Shown here one piece after another: positions 17,932 to 26,427 of a DNA stretch of 32,169 nt. Origin of the DNA: Gammaproteobacteria bacterium (GTDB lineage Bacteria; Pseudomonadota; Gammaproteobacteria; Enterobacterales; Aeromonadaceae); NCBI GenBank assembly GCA_018222825.1, contig JAAEZO010000016.1, positions 1 through 32,169 of the forward strand, given 5' to 3'. The notes beneath the pieces are model-generated. The model was not told the origin of the DNA and did not search any database. It was given only the letters and a program-made list of their open reading frames with translations. Both the position numbers and the translations under genes were made by a program. Position 1 is the first letter of the stretch, and each line of letters begins with the position of its first letter.

Positions 17932-19233
17932 TTATGGAGCCGGTGGCAGGTCAGGCAATAATCCCGAGACAAACGCCGATGCCGGTACACTGGCAAACAC
18001 TTCGTGCGCCTTGATGTGCGTCTGAAAATAATCATGGGCGCCGTAGTCTTTCCAGTCAGAAAGTGGAATCCCACTCAAATAGCGCCGTAGCCAACGCTTG
18101 AGACGCTTCTCAAGTTTCAATGGGGTTCTCAGGTCATGCATGGTATCCAGCGCCAGTACCTTGTCCTTTTGCACATCCATATCAAGATACTCACTGTAAA
18201 GCCGCCACAATCCCATGGAAGAGTGAGCCTGGCTCCATGGCCAGACTCCTGCCGCGGCATGGGCCGGACCAAGAGGAAACCCGCGTACACCCGCCAGGTG
18301 ATTGGCATACATCAATACCTGTTCAGGCTGATGGCCTGACTGACGCATCGCCAGGGCACACGCCTTTGCCGCGGCAACGTGATCCGCATGCGGATCCACT
18401 TCCGGGTGAGTAACCACCAGAATTCCGGGCTTTATGCGTTCCAGCAACTCCTGCAGGTCACGAACCAAATGCTCCCCGCAATTTTTTGGCGCAGAGTCTG
18501 AATCAAGAGTCATCCGGTTCCAGACTCTAAAATCTCCCGGACATACCTCTTTTCCCGCTCTGGAGGGAACCGTCATCTCCGGAGTCTTGAGCATATTGGA
18601 TAGGGTATCGTTGAAGTATCCAAGCATGATATTGCGTTCGAAAGGAACATCGGCCAGCAGAGGGGTTGTAATACTGTTCCACGCACGGATCCGACCCTTT
18701 CTGCGGCCGGCACTGCCGGAGTCCTGATCCAGGCCGGGAATATACTGCTTATCCAGGCGTTTTTGCGTTTCACCCGCGGTCAGAGTCACGATCCAGACAT
18801 TGTTACTATATCTGCGATAGAGACCATACGCCGCCAGTTCGGCATCATCAGGATGGGGCGCAACGATGAGTACGGGGCCATTGTTTTCAAAGTCGGGGGA
18901 TAAAAATCCCATCAATCTGGCTTTGTTGTTCAGCTGGCACCGGGTTGCTTTCAGTTTGATCTTTTCAATAGAACTGGCACCGGAAAGATTAAGCAGCCGG
19001 CTCCCCGACTGTCCCGGCTCAAAATACTGGGAAAACAGCTCTTTAGTATTTTCTGAAACAGATACTGCAGGAAAAGCCACCTTACTTTTTGACTGATAAT
19101 CGACTTCCAGAAACCAGTTATATCGTTCTTGCAGCAAGGGCTTGTCTTCGGCAATAAACTTGATATCACCATTATCTATATCCACATTCAGGGTCACATC
19201 CGGCGACAGTGGATAGGCATGATCACGCATCAT
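17932..19233 (-). CDS. PIG-L family deacetylase with N-terminal extension
   Basis: PIG-L (LmbE-like) enzymes are zinc-dependent N-deacetylases acting on GlcNAc-containing lipids and small glycosides. The zinc motif is APHPDDAELAAYG (H127, D129, D130), and the distal histidines are in THPEVDPHADHVAAA (H276, H282, H285). The catalytic half runs from about residue 118. At 433 residues the protein is much longer than the usual 220-300, with about 115 N-terminal residues of unrecognised, beta-rich-looking sequence. Clustered with a GT4 (25 bases upstream) and the O-antigen ligase, it probably deacetylates an amino sugar in the core. Klebsiella is known to deacetylate a core GlcNAc. The DNA is AT-rich (24 G+C of 60 at 19081-19140). 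Confidence 0.8.
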   Translation of the reverse strand: MMRDHAYPLSPDVTLNVDIDNGDIKFIAEDKPLLQERYNWFLEVDYQSKSKVAFPAVSVSENTKELFSQYFEPGQSGSRLLNLSGASSIEKIKLKATRCQLNNKARLMGFLSPDFENNGPVLIVAPHPDDAELAAYGLYRRYSNNVWIVTLTAGETQKRLDKQYIPGLDQDSGSAGRRKGRIRAWNSITTPLLADVPFERNIMLGYFNDTLSNMLKTPEMTVPSRAGKEVCPGDFRVWNRMTLDSDSAPKNCGEHLVRDLQELLERIKPGILVVTHPEVDPHADHVAAAKACALAMRQSGHQPEQVLMYANHLAGVRGFPLGPAHAAAGVWPWSQAHSSMGLWRLYSEYLDMDVQKDKVLALDTMHDLRTPLKLEKRLKRWLRRYLSGIPLSDWKDYGAHDYFQTHIKAHEVFASVPASAFVSGLLPDLPPAP

Positions 19234-19258
19234 AAATCAAATACTCGAATTAAACAGG

Positions 19259-20440
19259 CTACTTAATCAATGAAATATATTCCCTGACAATTTTTGGCTC
19301 GGAAAACTTGTCAAGCCAGGCATAATCAATACTAACCGGGGAGTTAATGGCTTCGAACATTTTGTCCGCCAGGCTTGCAGCCGAATTGGCAGCTAGCAGC
19401 CTTCTCTGTTCATCAACAAGGACTTCACGAATGCCACCAGGCACATCGGTTGCCACACACTGTATTCCCAATGCCAACGCCTCGATAAGAACCAGCCCCA
19501 GCCCCTCGGTTCGCGAACTCAGAACAAAGGCGCTAGCTCTAGCAACCCAGGGATAAGGATTTTTTTGTTGCCCCAGAAAGTGCACATGCTCGGATATTTC
19601 AAGCTTGCTGGCTAATGACTCCAAACTACGTCGCTCTGATCCGTCCCCGATGATCACAAGCGGCAACGCAAGGCCCTTTTGACGAGCAAGCTGATAGGCC
19701 TCAAGCAACAGTTGCTGCTGTTTAACAGGCACCAGACGGGCCACATGAACAAGATAAGGTTGGCCAATGTCAGGGATGCAGTCAGCCTGCGCCAGTTGTT
19801 TTATCTGTTCAAACGGCACCGCATTATAAATCACCTTGCAGTCGGCGATACGAGTCTTGCCTTGGGATATATTATTCAGCAGCTGGGTCCGAACGCCTTG
19901 AGATACGCAAATGACCTGATGATCATGATACAGACGATGCAGCAACCAACGGCCCCATCGCCCCCTCAGGCCCCCGGCCGCCGACTCCACCACACGCCAG
20001 ACTCGTCGATCACGAACATTCCAGAGCATTTCAAAAGCGCCCTGACCTCGAACCAGAACAAGATCAAAGCGGCCATGCTCTTTTTCAATCTCGACAACCG
20101 CATCCTTGAACACTCGGCTGCCCCCAAGGCCCTGCCATATAAAACCGGAACGAGGTAACAGCGGCCGCAGCAACAATCGCGACACCAGATGCCATGCGAT
20201 TCCGGACAGAGTGCGGCGCTGCCTTTTTTCCACATCGCAATGATGCAACTTGACCGAGGGTGCAGGAGCGTATGTCGCCTTTCCCTTGAGCACCATCATA
20301 TGCACTTCATGGCCTTCATTGATAAATGCCTGCGCCAGCGTTTTTGACGCCTGTTCAATGCCGCCCATACCCAGACGCCTGAGTACAATAAGAATGCGTC
20401 TGCCGGCAGGCTGGGAGGAAGAAGGTATCTCGTTATTCAT
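19259..20440 (-). CDS. Family 4 glycosyltransferase (LPS core)
   Basis: This is a GT-B glycosyltransferase of 393 residues. The acceptor-side motif is LRRLGMGGIEQASKTL. VICVSQGVRTQL, LVHVARLVPVKQQQLLLEAY, VHFLGQQKNPYPWVARA and the EX7E motif in TEGLGLVLIEALALG identify family GT4. It shares the NPYPW and VSxGV landmarks with the 11704 and 12912 enzymes, so the three look like diverged copies. The start is ATG 20440; the frame also has a TTG two codons earlier, and neither has a clear Shine-Dalgarno. It is followed by the PIG-L gene after 25 bases, suggesting that this enzyme adds the sugar that gene modifies. That link is inference. Confidence 0.82.
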   Translation of the reverse strand: MNNEIPSSSQPAGRRILIVLRRLGMGGIEQASKTLAQAFINEGHEVHMMVLKGKATYAPAPSVKLHHCDVEKRQRRTLSGIAWHLVSRLLLRPLLPRSGFIWQGLGGSRVFKDAVVEIEKEHGRFDLVLVRGQGAFEMLWNVRDRRVWRVVESAAGGLRGRWGRWLLHRLYHDHQVICVSQGVRTQLLNNISQGKTRIADCKVIYNAVPFEQIKQLAQADCIPDIGQPYLVHVARLVPVKQQQLLLEAYQLARQKGLALPLVIIGDGSERRSLESLASKLEISEHVHFLGQQKNPYPWVARASAFVLSSRTEGLGLVLIEALALGIQCVATDVPGGIREVLVDEQRRLLAANSAASLADKMFEAINSPVSIDYAWLDKFSEPKIVREYISLIK

Positions 20441-20521
20441 GGACAAAATTGACTCGGTTCATACACAGGTCTGCTGTAATGCCCGTATTCAGGGCTGCTA
20501 TTACCGATCGCATAAACTCGG

Positions 20522-20581
20522 CTCCCGGCAAAAGTGAAAGGATACCAGACTTTGATGGCCATTGCCGGGAGAGCATTTCGG
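20522..20581. repeat. 10-bp inverted repeat with 40-base spacer upstream of waaF
   Basis: CTCCCGGCAA (20522-20531) and TTGCCGGGAG (20572-20581) are perfect reverse complements in the divergent region between the 19259 glycosyltransferase and waaF. The spacing suits either a DNA loop or pair of half-sites, or a stem with a large loop in a transcript. No protein can be assigned. Confidence 0.5.
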
Positions 20582-20650
20582 GTTCCAATATCGGGTATTA
20601 AAGGCCGTATGGGCAGAAAAGTATTTATGAATCCCGCTCGCTATCTCGGA

Positions 20651-20656
20651 TATAAT
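20651..20656 (+). promoter_or_regulatory. Probable waaF -10 element
   Basis: A perfect TATAAT lies 31 bases upstream of the waaF ATG, which would give a leader of about 24 bases. No good -35 hexamer sits at 16-18 bases, so the promoter is either weak or needs an activator. Confidence 0.4.
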
Positions 20657-20686
20657 GTGGCCAAAGTCATACGTTTATACCGGCAT

Positions 20687-21742
20687 ATGAAAATTCTGAT
20701 CGTGGGCCCTTCCTGGGTCGGGGACATGGTGATGTCCCAGAGTCTGTATATCAGCCTTAAGCAACAGTATCCCAACGCAGAGCTGCACGTAATGGCGCCC
20801 GCCTGGTGCTGCGCCCTGCTGGAACGGATGCCCGAAGTAGACAAGGCCATCGTCATGCCGCTGGGGCATGGAGATTTCAAGCTCACCGCTCGCTTCCGCC
20901 TCGGCCGGCAACTGGCCACCGAAGGTTATGACTGGGCCATAGTGCAGCCCAATTCGATGAAATCGGCGCTGATCCCGCTGTTCGCCGGCATCAAGAAACG
21001 CACCGGCTGGAAAGGCGAGTCCCGCTATGGGCTGCTGAACGATCTGCGCAGCAACAAAAGCGATTTCCCACTGATGGTCGAACGCTATGTCGCGCTCGCC
21101 CACTCCAAAGCGGACATGCAGAACCATCATCATATTCCCGCCCTGCCCTGGCCTGCGCTGCTAGTTGATAGTGCCAATCAGCAGCATGCCCTCGATGAGC
21201 TTGAACTCGCGACCGATAGCCCGGTGGTCAGCCTGTGCCCGGGTGCCGAGTTCGGGCCGTCCAAGCGCTGGCCGGAGCAGCACTATGCCGAGGTAGCCAA
21301 AGACCAGATTGAACAAGGTAAGCAGGTGTGGATTTTCGGCTCGGCCAAGGATATTCCGGTCGCCGAAGCCATCAAACATTATTTACCGCACAGTTTGCAG
21401 GAAAAGTGCCACATCCTGGCGGGGAAAACCTCGTTGCATCAGGCCATCGATTTAATGGCATTGAGCTCGGTGGTGATCTCCAACGATTCGGGCCTGATGC
21501 ATATCGCTGCCGCGCTGCAACGGCCGCTGGTCGGCATATACGGCTCTACGTCGCCCAAATACACGCCGCCATTGGCAGAAAAGGTGGCCATAGTGCATAC
21601 CGATATCGAATGTCGTCCCTGCTTCAAACGGGAGTGTCCGCTCGGTCACCTGAAGTGCCTGAAAGAGCTACCCGCCGAGCAAGTACTGGTCGCCATTCGG
21701 CAGCTGACCGACCCGGACCATATCGCCGCCAGCCACCGGTAA
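20687..21742 (+). CDS. waaF: ADP-heptose:LPS heptosyltransferase II
   Basis: WaaF (RfaF) transfers L-glycero-D-manno-heptose from ADP-heptose to heptose I in the inner core at the cytoplasmic side of the inner membrane. It is a GT9 enzyme of 351 residues. MKILIVGPSWVGDMVMSQSLY is the characteristic WaaF N-terminus. The donor-site region contains SLCPGAEFGPSKRWP and VISNDSGLMHIAAALQRPLVGIYGSTSP. A CRPCFKRECPLGHLKCL cysteine cluster near the C-terminus is also typical. The frame is open 51 codons further upstream, but that stretch contains the TATAAT and is not family sequence. It pairs with waaA four bases downstream. Confidence 0.96.
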   Translation: MKILIVGPSWVGDMVMSQSLYISLKQQYPNAELHVMAPAWCCALLERMPEVDKAIVMPLGHGDFKLTARFRLGRQLATEGYDWAIVQPNSMKSALIPLFAGIKKRTGWKGESRYGLLNDLRSNKSDFPLMVERYVALAHSKADMQNHHHIPALPWPALLVDSANQQHALDELELATDSPVVSLCPGAEFGPSKRWPEQHYAEVAKDQIEQGKQVWIFGSAKDIPVAEAIKHYLPHSLQEKCHILAGKTSLHQAIDLMALSSVVISNDSGLMHIAAALQRPLVGIYGSTSPKYTPPLAEKVAIVHTDIECRPCFKRECPLGHLKCLKELPAEQVLVAIRQLTDPDHIAASHR

Positions 21743-21746
21743 CTTC

Positions 21747-23012
21747 ATGATATATCGCTTTATATACAACCTGCTCATTCATCTGTTCAGCCCCTTGCTG
21801 CTGGGGCTGCTGTACTGGCCCAAGAAGGGCAAGCCGGGCTTTGGGGCCCGCTGGCCCGAGCATCTGGGACTGGTTGCGGCTCCCCAAAGGGCTAACCCTG
21901 TCTGGCTGCATGCGGTCAGCGTTGGAGAGATGGTCGCGGCCACTCCGCTGATAAAGGCGCTCAAGGCAGAGCATCCGGAGCTGCCCATTCTGGTCACCAC
22001 CACTACCCGCACCGGTGCCGATCAGGCTGAAAAACTGGGAGATCTGATTGAACACCGCTATGCCCCATTGGATTTCCCCTGGGCGGCCTCGCTGTTTTTG
22101 CGACGGATTCGCCCCCGAGCGCTGCTAATAATGGAAACCGAGCTCTGGCCCAACTGGCTGGCAGCCTGCGGACGAAAACAACTCCCGGTGATGGTACTCA
22201 ATGCCCGTTTATCGGCCCGCTCAGCCAAAAGATATCACCGCTTTCATGGCATATTTGGCCTGTTATCGGCGAATATCAGCCACATAGCCTGCCAGCATCA
22301 GGATGATGCCGACCGTTTCGCCGATCTCGGCCTGAATCCGAAAAAACTAAGCGTAACCGGCTCCATCAAGTTCGATATCGACTATGACGACGATGTTCGC
22401 CGCCAGGGACAGACACTGCGAGAACAACTGGGTGAACAACGCCCAGTATGGATTGCCGCGTCCACCCACGAAGGCGAAGACGAACAATTGCTGGACGCCC
22501 ATCGGCAGTTGCTCAGCGTCTTACCTCGGGCATTACTGATCTTGGTCCCTCGTCACCCGCAACGCTTCGATATGGTCGCGGAGCTGGTCACGCGACAGGG
22601 TTTTACCCTGAGCCGACGCACGAACAACAACCGGCTTCCACCCGCTCAGGTGTATCTGGGCGATACCATGGGCGAACTGCCTGTCATGCTGGCGGCGGCC
22701 GATGCAGCTTTTGTCGGTGGCAGCCTGATCGAACGCGGTGGCCACAATCTGCTGGAGCCGGCGGCACTGGGTAAACCGGTGCTGACCGGCCCTTCGTTTT
22801 TCAACTTCAGCGACATCACCCGGCAACTAGTCGACGCCGATGGTGCGCAGGTGGTGGCGGATAGCGATGAGCTGAGTCGACAGCTTCACCGTCTGCTTAG
22901 CTCTCCCGAGTACAGTACACAAATGGGAGCCCGAGCCCTGAATGTCGTCACCGCCAATCAGGGTGCATTGGTTCACACCCTGACCGCCATCGGTACTCAG
23001 CTGGATTTATAA
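21747..23012 (+). CDS. waaA: 3-deoxy-D-manno-octulosonic acid (Kdo) transferase
   Basis: WaaA (KdtA) attaches Kdo from CMP-Kdo to lipid IVA, the base of the LPS core. It is a GT30 enzyme of 421 residues, anchored by an N-terminal hydrophobic segment (about residues 5-23). The catalytic glutamate is E61 in HAVSVGEMVAATPL. TTTTRTGADQA, ETELWPNW, ASTHEGEDE and FVGGSLIERGGHNLLEPAALGKPV are family landmarks. Where the acceptor is phosphorylated by a Kdo kinase, as in Haemophilus, WaaA adds a single Kdo; the neighbouring kdkA makes that likely here. The 3' end overlaps kdkA tail to tail by 16 bases. Confidence 0.97.
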   Translation: MIYRFIYNLLIHLFSPLLLGLLYWPKKGKPGFGARWPEHLGLVAAPQRANPVWLHAVSVGEMVAATPLIKALKAEHPELPILVTTTTRTGADQAEKLGDLIEHRYAPLDFPWAASLFLRRIRPRALLIMETELWPNWLAACGRKQLPVMVLNARLSARSAKRYHRFHGIFGLLSANISHIACQHQDDADRFADLGLNPKKLSVTGSIKFDIDYDDDVRRQGQTLREQLGEQRPVWIAASTHEGEDEQLLDAHRQLLSVLPRALLILVPRHPQRFDMVAELVTRQGFTLSRRTNNNRLPPAQVYLGDTMGELPVMLAAADAAFVGGSLIERGGHNLLEPAALGKPVLTGPSFFNFSDITRQLVDADGAQVVADSDELSRQLHRLLSSPEYSTQMGARALNVVTANQGALVHTLTAIGTQLDL

Positions 23013-23704
23013 CCGTTCAGCAGTGACTTCCAGTCCGCTTCTTTCCATTGAAACTCGGGGTGCAGGCCCAGCTCCTTGCGGAAAGAGCGCAGCAGTCGAT
23101 CCATGTTTTCCCGGGTCCAGCTGCCGGGCTGGCGGAAGTGACATTTGTCGAAGTCGATCAGCCAGCTCTTGCCGCCGTCGTCGAGCAGAATATTGTGACT
23201 GTTCAGATCCGCATGATAGAGGCCGGCATCGTGAAACTGACGAATGGTCTTGCCGATGCCCTGCCATTCCGTTTTGCTGAGCGCTCTTTCCTGCAGAATG
23301 GCCACCAGATCTCGGGAGTTTTCGATACGGGTCAGGATAATGTCGGCACGGTAGACCAGATTGGAACGCACCATGCGGGCGGCACAGGGCCGGGGAACCG
23401 GCAAACCACGGCGGTAAAGCTTGGCCAACACGGTAAATTCGGCCATGGCCCGGCTTTTGGACTCGGCGACATGCAGAAAGGTATCTTCCATCACTCGCCC
23501 AATCATGCCGCCCCGGTAGTAATGACGAAGCACCTTGTGACCGATGGCATCTTCCACAAACCAGGTGGTATTGCGCCCGACCGCCTTGCCGCGAATGGCA
23601 TTGCGCTCACGCCAGTAATCGATTTCAAAATAGTCCCGCTGAAATGCGTCGAAACATTCCGGGTCATACCAAATAATCTCCGATCCGTGCTCTATCCGTT
23701 CCAT
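22997..23704 (-). CDS. kdkA: 3-deoxy-D-manno-octulosonic acid kinase
   Basis: KdkA phosphorylates the Kdo residue on Kdo-lipid A with ATP in the cytoplasm; E. coli K-12 lacks it, whereas Haemophilus, Pasteurella and Vibrio have it. The 235-residue product shows the kinase-like catalytic loop LYHADLNSHNILLD (D166, N171) and the metal-binding WLIDFDKC (D184). GRNTTWFV near residue 43, LRHYYRGGMIGR and the LPVPRP turn are family features. A GGGG-rich Shine-Dalgarno precedes the ATG. Its last 16 bases overlap waaA on the opposite strand, and it diverges from the opsX-like gene. These are the two genes expected to act directly after it and before it in inner-core assembly. Confidence 0.93.
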   Translation of the reverse strand: MERIEHGSEIIWYDPECFDAFQRDYFEIDYWRERNAIRGKAVGRNTTWFVEDAIGHKVLRHYYRGGMIGRVMEDTFLHVAESKSRAMAEFTVLAKLYRRGLPVPRPCAARMVRSNLVYRADIILTRIENSRDLVAILQERALSKTEWQGIGKTIRQFHDAGLYHADLNSHNILLDDGGKSWLIDFDKCHFRQPGSWTRENMDRLLRSFRKELGLHPEFQWKEADWKSLLNGYKSS

Positions 23705-23731
23705 TACCGTCCCCCCAGCGAAAACACAGAT

Positions 23732-23760
23732 TTTACATGGCCCGCAAGCCTTTGCATAAT
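23732..23760 (+). promoter_or_regulatory. Promoter for the opsX-like heptosyltransferase
   Basis: TTTACA (23732-23737) and CATAAT (23755-23760) are 17 bases apart; each matches the sigma-70 consensus at five of six positions. The -10 lies 30 bases upstream of the ATG at 23790, in the 85-base divergent gap with kdkA. This is the clearest promoter in the LPS region. Confidence 0.6.
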
Positions 23761-23789
23761 GCCGGACTCAGATCCTGGAGACTTCATCT

Positions 23790-24854
23790 ATGGCATTGCT
23801 CGATTCGGCCCCCGCTTCCCTTTGTTTACTGCGCTTGTCTGCCATCGGTGACTGCTGTCATGCCATCGCATTGGTACAGGCAATACAACGGCAATGGCCC
23901 CAGACCCGTATTACCTGGATCACCGGTAAAGTCGAAGCCAAATTGCTGCAACTGGTGCCAAATGTCGAAATTATCGTGTTCGATAAAGGCGCCGGCTGGC
24001 GTGCCTATGCTGCGCTCTGGAAACAGCTTCGCGGCCGCAGGTTTGATGTGCTGCTGCATATGCAGGCTGCCTTGCGCGCCAGTCTGGCCAGTCTGGGCAT
24101 CCGTGCCCGACATCGACTGGGTTTCGAACGGGAGCGAGCCAAGGACGGCCAGTGGCTGTTCACCAATCTCAAGGTACCCGCCACCGGCGAGCATGTGGTG
24201 GATGGATTCATGGGCTTTGGTCTGGCGCTTGGGCTAACCGACCTCATGCCAAACTGGAGTTTGCCGATTCCTGCAGATGCTGAACGATGGGCGGCGACTT
24301 ATGCCGAACGACAGCCGCTGCTGCTGATCTGCCCCGCCGCCAGCAAGGCCTATAAAAACTGGACCGCCGAAGGCTACGCCGCCCTCGCCGATCATGCTCA
24401 CGGCAAGGGCATGCAGGTAATGCTGATCGGCAGCCCGGCGCAACAAGAGCGAGAACTGGCGGATAAAATCTGCCATTTAACAGATAATATCGCCGAAAAC
24501 CTGATAGGCAAGACCGAGCTGCCGCAGCTGTTGGCGCTGATCAAGGCCGCCCGTCTGGTAGTGGCACCGGATACCGGGCCGACACACATGGCGACCCTGG
24601 TAAACACCCCGGTGCTGGGGCTGTATGCCCATCACAATCCCGAACGCACCGGCCCTTACCACTGCCGAAACTATGTGGTCAGTGCCTACGACGAGGCGCT
24701 GCTGGCCGAAACCGGTAAAACCGCCACTCAGCTACCCTGGCGCACCCGGGTCAAGGATCCGGATGCCATGCAGCGGATTCGTACCGAGCAGGTCACAGCC
24801 CAATTCGACCGCCTTTGCCGGGACTTCAATCTTCTTTCGGTCACATCAAACTGA
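23790..24854 (+). CDS. opsX: Family 9 glycosyltransferase, OpsX-like heptosyltransferase I
   Basis: This GT9 enzyme of 354 residues probably adds the first heptose to the Kdo region. The N-terminal LCLLRLSAIGDCCHAIALVQAIQ has the RLSxIGDxxH motif. The donor-site region has LICPAASKAYKNWTAEGYAAL and VAPDTGPTHMATLVNTPVLGLYAHHNPERTGPY, which resembles OpsX of Haemophilus more than WaaC of enterobacteria. OpsX is known to work on phosphorylated Kdo, which agrees with the divergent kdkA 85 bases away. No separate waaC is visible in the window. The assignment to heptose I rather than another heptose is inference. A GGAGA Shine-Dalgarno precedes the ATG. The gene overlaps the next one tail to tail by nine bases. 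Confidence 0.83.
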   Translation: MALLDSAPASLCLLRLSAIGDCCHAIALVQAIQRQWPQTRITWITGKVEAKLLQLVPNVEIIVFDKGAGWRAYAALWKQLRGRRFDVLLHMQAALRASLASLGIRARHRLGFERERAKDGQWLFTNLKVPATGEHVVDGFMGFGLALGLTDLMPNWSLPIPADAERWAATYAERQPLLLICPAASKAYKNWTAEGYAALADHAHGKGMQVMLIGSPAQQERELADKICHLTDNIAENLIGKTELPQLLALIKAARLVVAPDTGPTHMATLVNTPVLGLYAHHNPERTGPYHCRNYVVSAYDEALLAETGKTATQLPWRTRVKDPDAMQRIRTEQVTAQFDRLCRDFNLLSVTSN

Positions 24855-25868
24855 CAGATACTCGCGGGCCCAGGGAGTAACGGCCGCGGCCACCTCGGTC
24901 ACATTCACCTGACTCATGTCTTCCACCTGCGCATTGGCGGGGGGATGAAAAGCCAGGTGGCGCCCCTCGCTGTTGAGCGGGCGCCAGCGCAACGGCGTGG
25001 CCGAGCGGCGCAGCGGAAAGAAGCCTACCGTCGGCACGTCCAGCGCGGCTGCAATGTGCAGCGGGCCGGTACTGCCCGCCACGAAAAGGTTGCCGCAAGC
25101 AATGAGTCGACAGAAGTCCGGCAGCGGCAAATCCCCCGCCAGCACGGCACCGTCACCCACTTTGTCCACCACCTGCCGGGCCAGGGCCTGTTCGCCGGGT
25201 CCGGCGGTCAGTACCGGCTGTGCACTCGGGAACGAGTGCCGTAACTGGCGCACCAGCTCGGCATACTGCTCGGGAGACAGGTTATTGGCCGAACCGCCGC
25301 TACCGGCATGCACCAGCAGCCAGGGACGGGCAGCATCGATGCCCAGCTGGCTGGCCTGCTGCTGTCTGAAGCCTGCCAGCTCCGCCGCTTCAAAGCGCAG
25401 ATAGGGCGGCGCAGGTTCGATGGCTGGCAAGCTGTTGTGCTGCAAGAAGGCCCGCACCAGATCCAGGTTGTATTCATATTCCGGTTTGGCCGACTGGGAG
25501 CGACGCTGGGTGACCCTGTGGTTATACAGCAGCTGGGCCAGCTTGGTAGCCGGTGCCCAACGCTGACGGATACCCGCCTGCCACATCAGTTTGGCGTTAC
25601 GAAAAGTAGAGAACAGACAAATAACGGCGTCGAAGTTACCGGCTTTCAGCTGTTGCAGCAAAGCACGTTGGGCGGCGGGATCCGCCGACTTTCCCGGGTC
25701 CTGAATGACCCGGTCGATGCTGGGACACAGTTCGGCCAGCGGCTGGGTATAGCCCGGCACCAGGGCGGTAATTTCACAGTCGAGCGATGCCCGGAGCATG
25801 GCCAGTGCCGGCCATGCCAGCATAAAGTCGCCGATTTTATCGTTGCGCACCACCAATACCCGTTTCAT
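24846..25868 (-). CDS. Family 9 glycosyltransferase (heptosyltransferase-like)
   Basis: This is a 340-residue GT9 enzyme, third of its family in the window. VLVVRNDKIGDFMLAWPALAML is the heptosyltransferase N-terminus with the DKIGD variant. VHAGSGGSANNLSPEQYAEL and FVAGSTGPLHIAAALDVPTVGFFP form the ADP-heptose-binding half. It could add heptose III, as WaaQ and Haemophilus OrfH do, or a fourth heptose; the sequence does not decide. A GGGAGAG Shine-Dalgarno supports the ATG at 25868. It converges on the opsX-like gene with a nine-base overlap and diverges from coaD, marking the right edge of the LPS locus. Confidence 0.85.
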   Translation of the reverse strand: MKRVLVVRNDKIGDFMLAWPALAMLRASLDCEITALVPGYTQPLAELCPSIDRVIQDPGKSADPAAQRALLQQLKAGNFDAVICLFSTFRNAKLMWQAGIRQRWAPATKLAQLLYNHRVTQRRSQSAKPEYEYNLDLVRAFLQHNSLPAIEPAPPYLRFEAAELAGFRQQQASQLGIDAARPWLLVHAGSGGSANNLSPEQYAELVRQLRHSFPSAQPVLTAGPGEQALARQVVDKVGDGAVLAGDLPLPDFCRLIACGNLFVAGSTGPLHIAAALDVPTVGFFPLRRSATPLRWRPLNSEGRHLAFHPPANAQVEDMSQVNVTEVAAAVTPWAREYLSV

Positions 25869-25938
25869 CTCGCTCTCCCGCTGACTGTTATGCTGCGGTA
25901 TTCTACCCTAAACCGTCTGACTTTCGTTTTGTTAATAA

Positions 25939-26427
<489 letters not shown>

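Noticed and set aside
20534-20686. 51-codon N-terminal extension of waaF
   Set aside because: Contains a perfect TATAAT and one arm of an inverted repeat, and is unlike any WaaF N-terminus.
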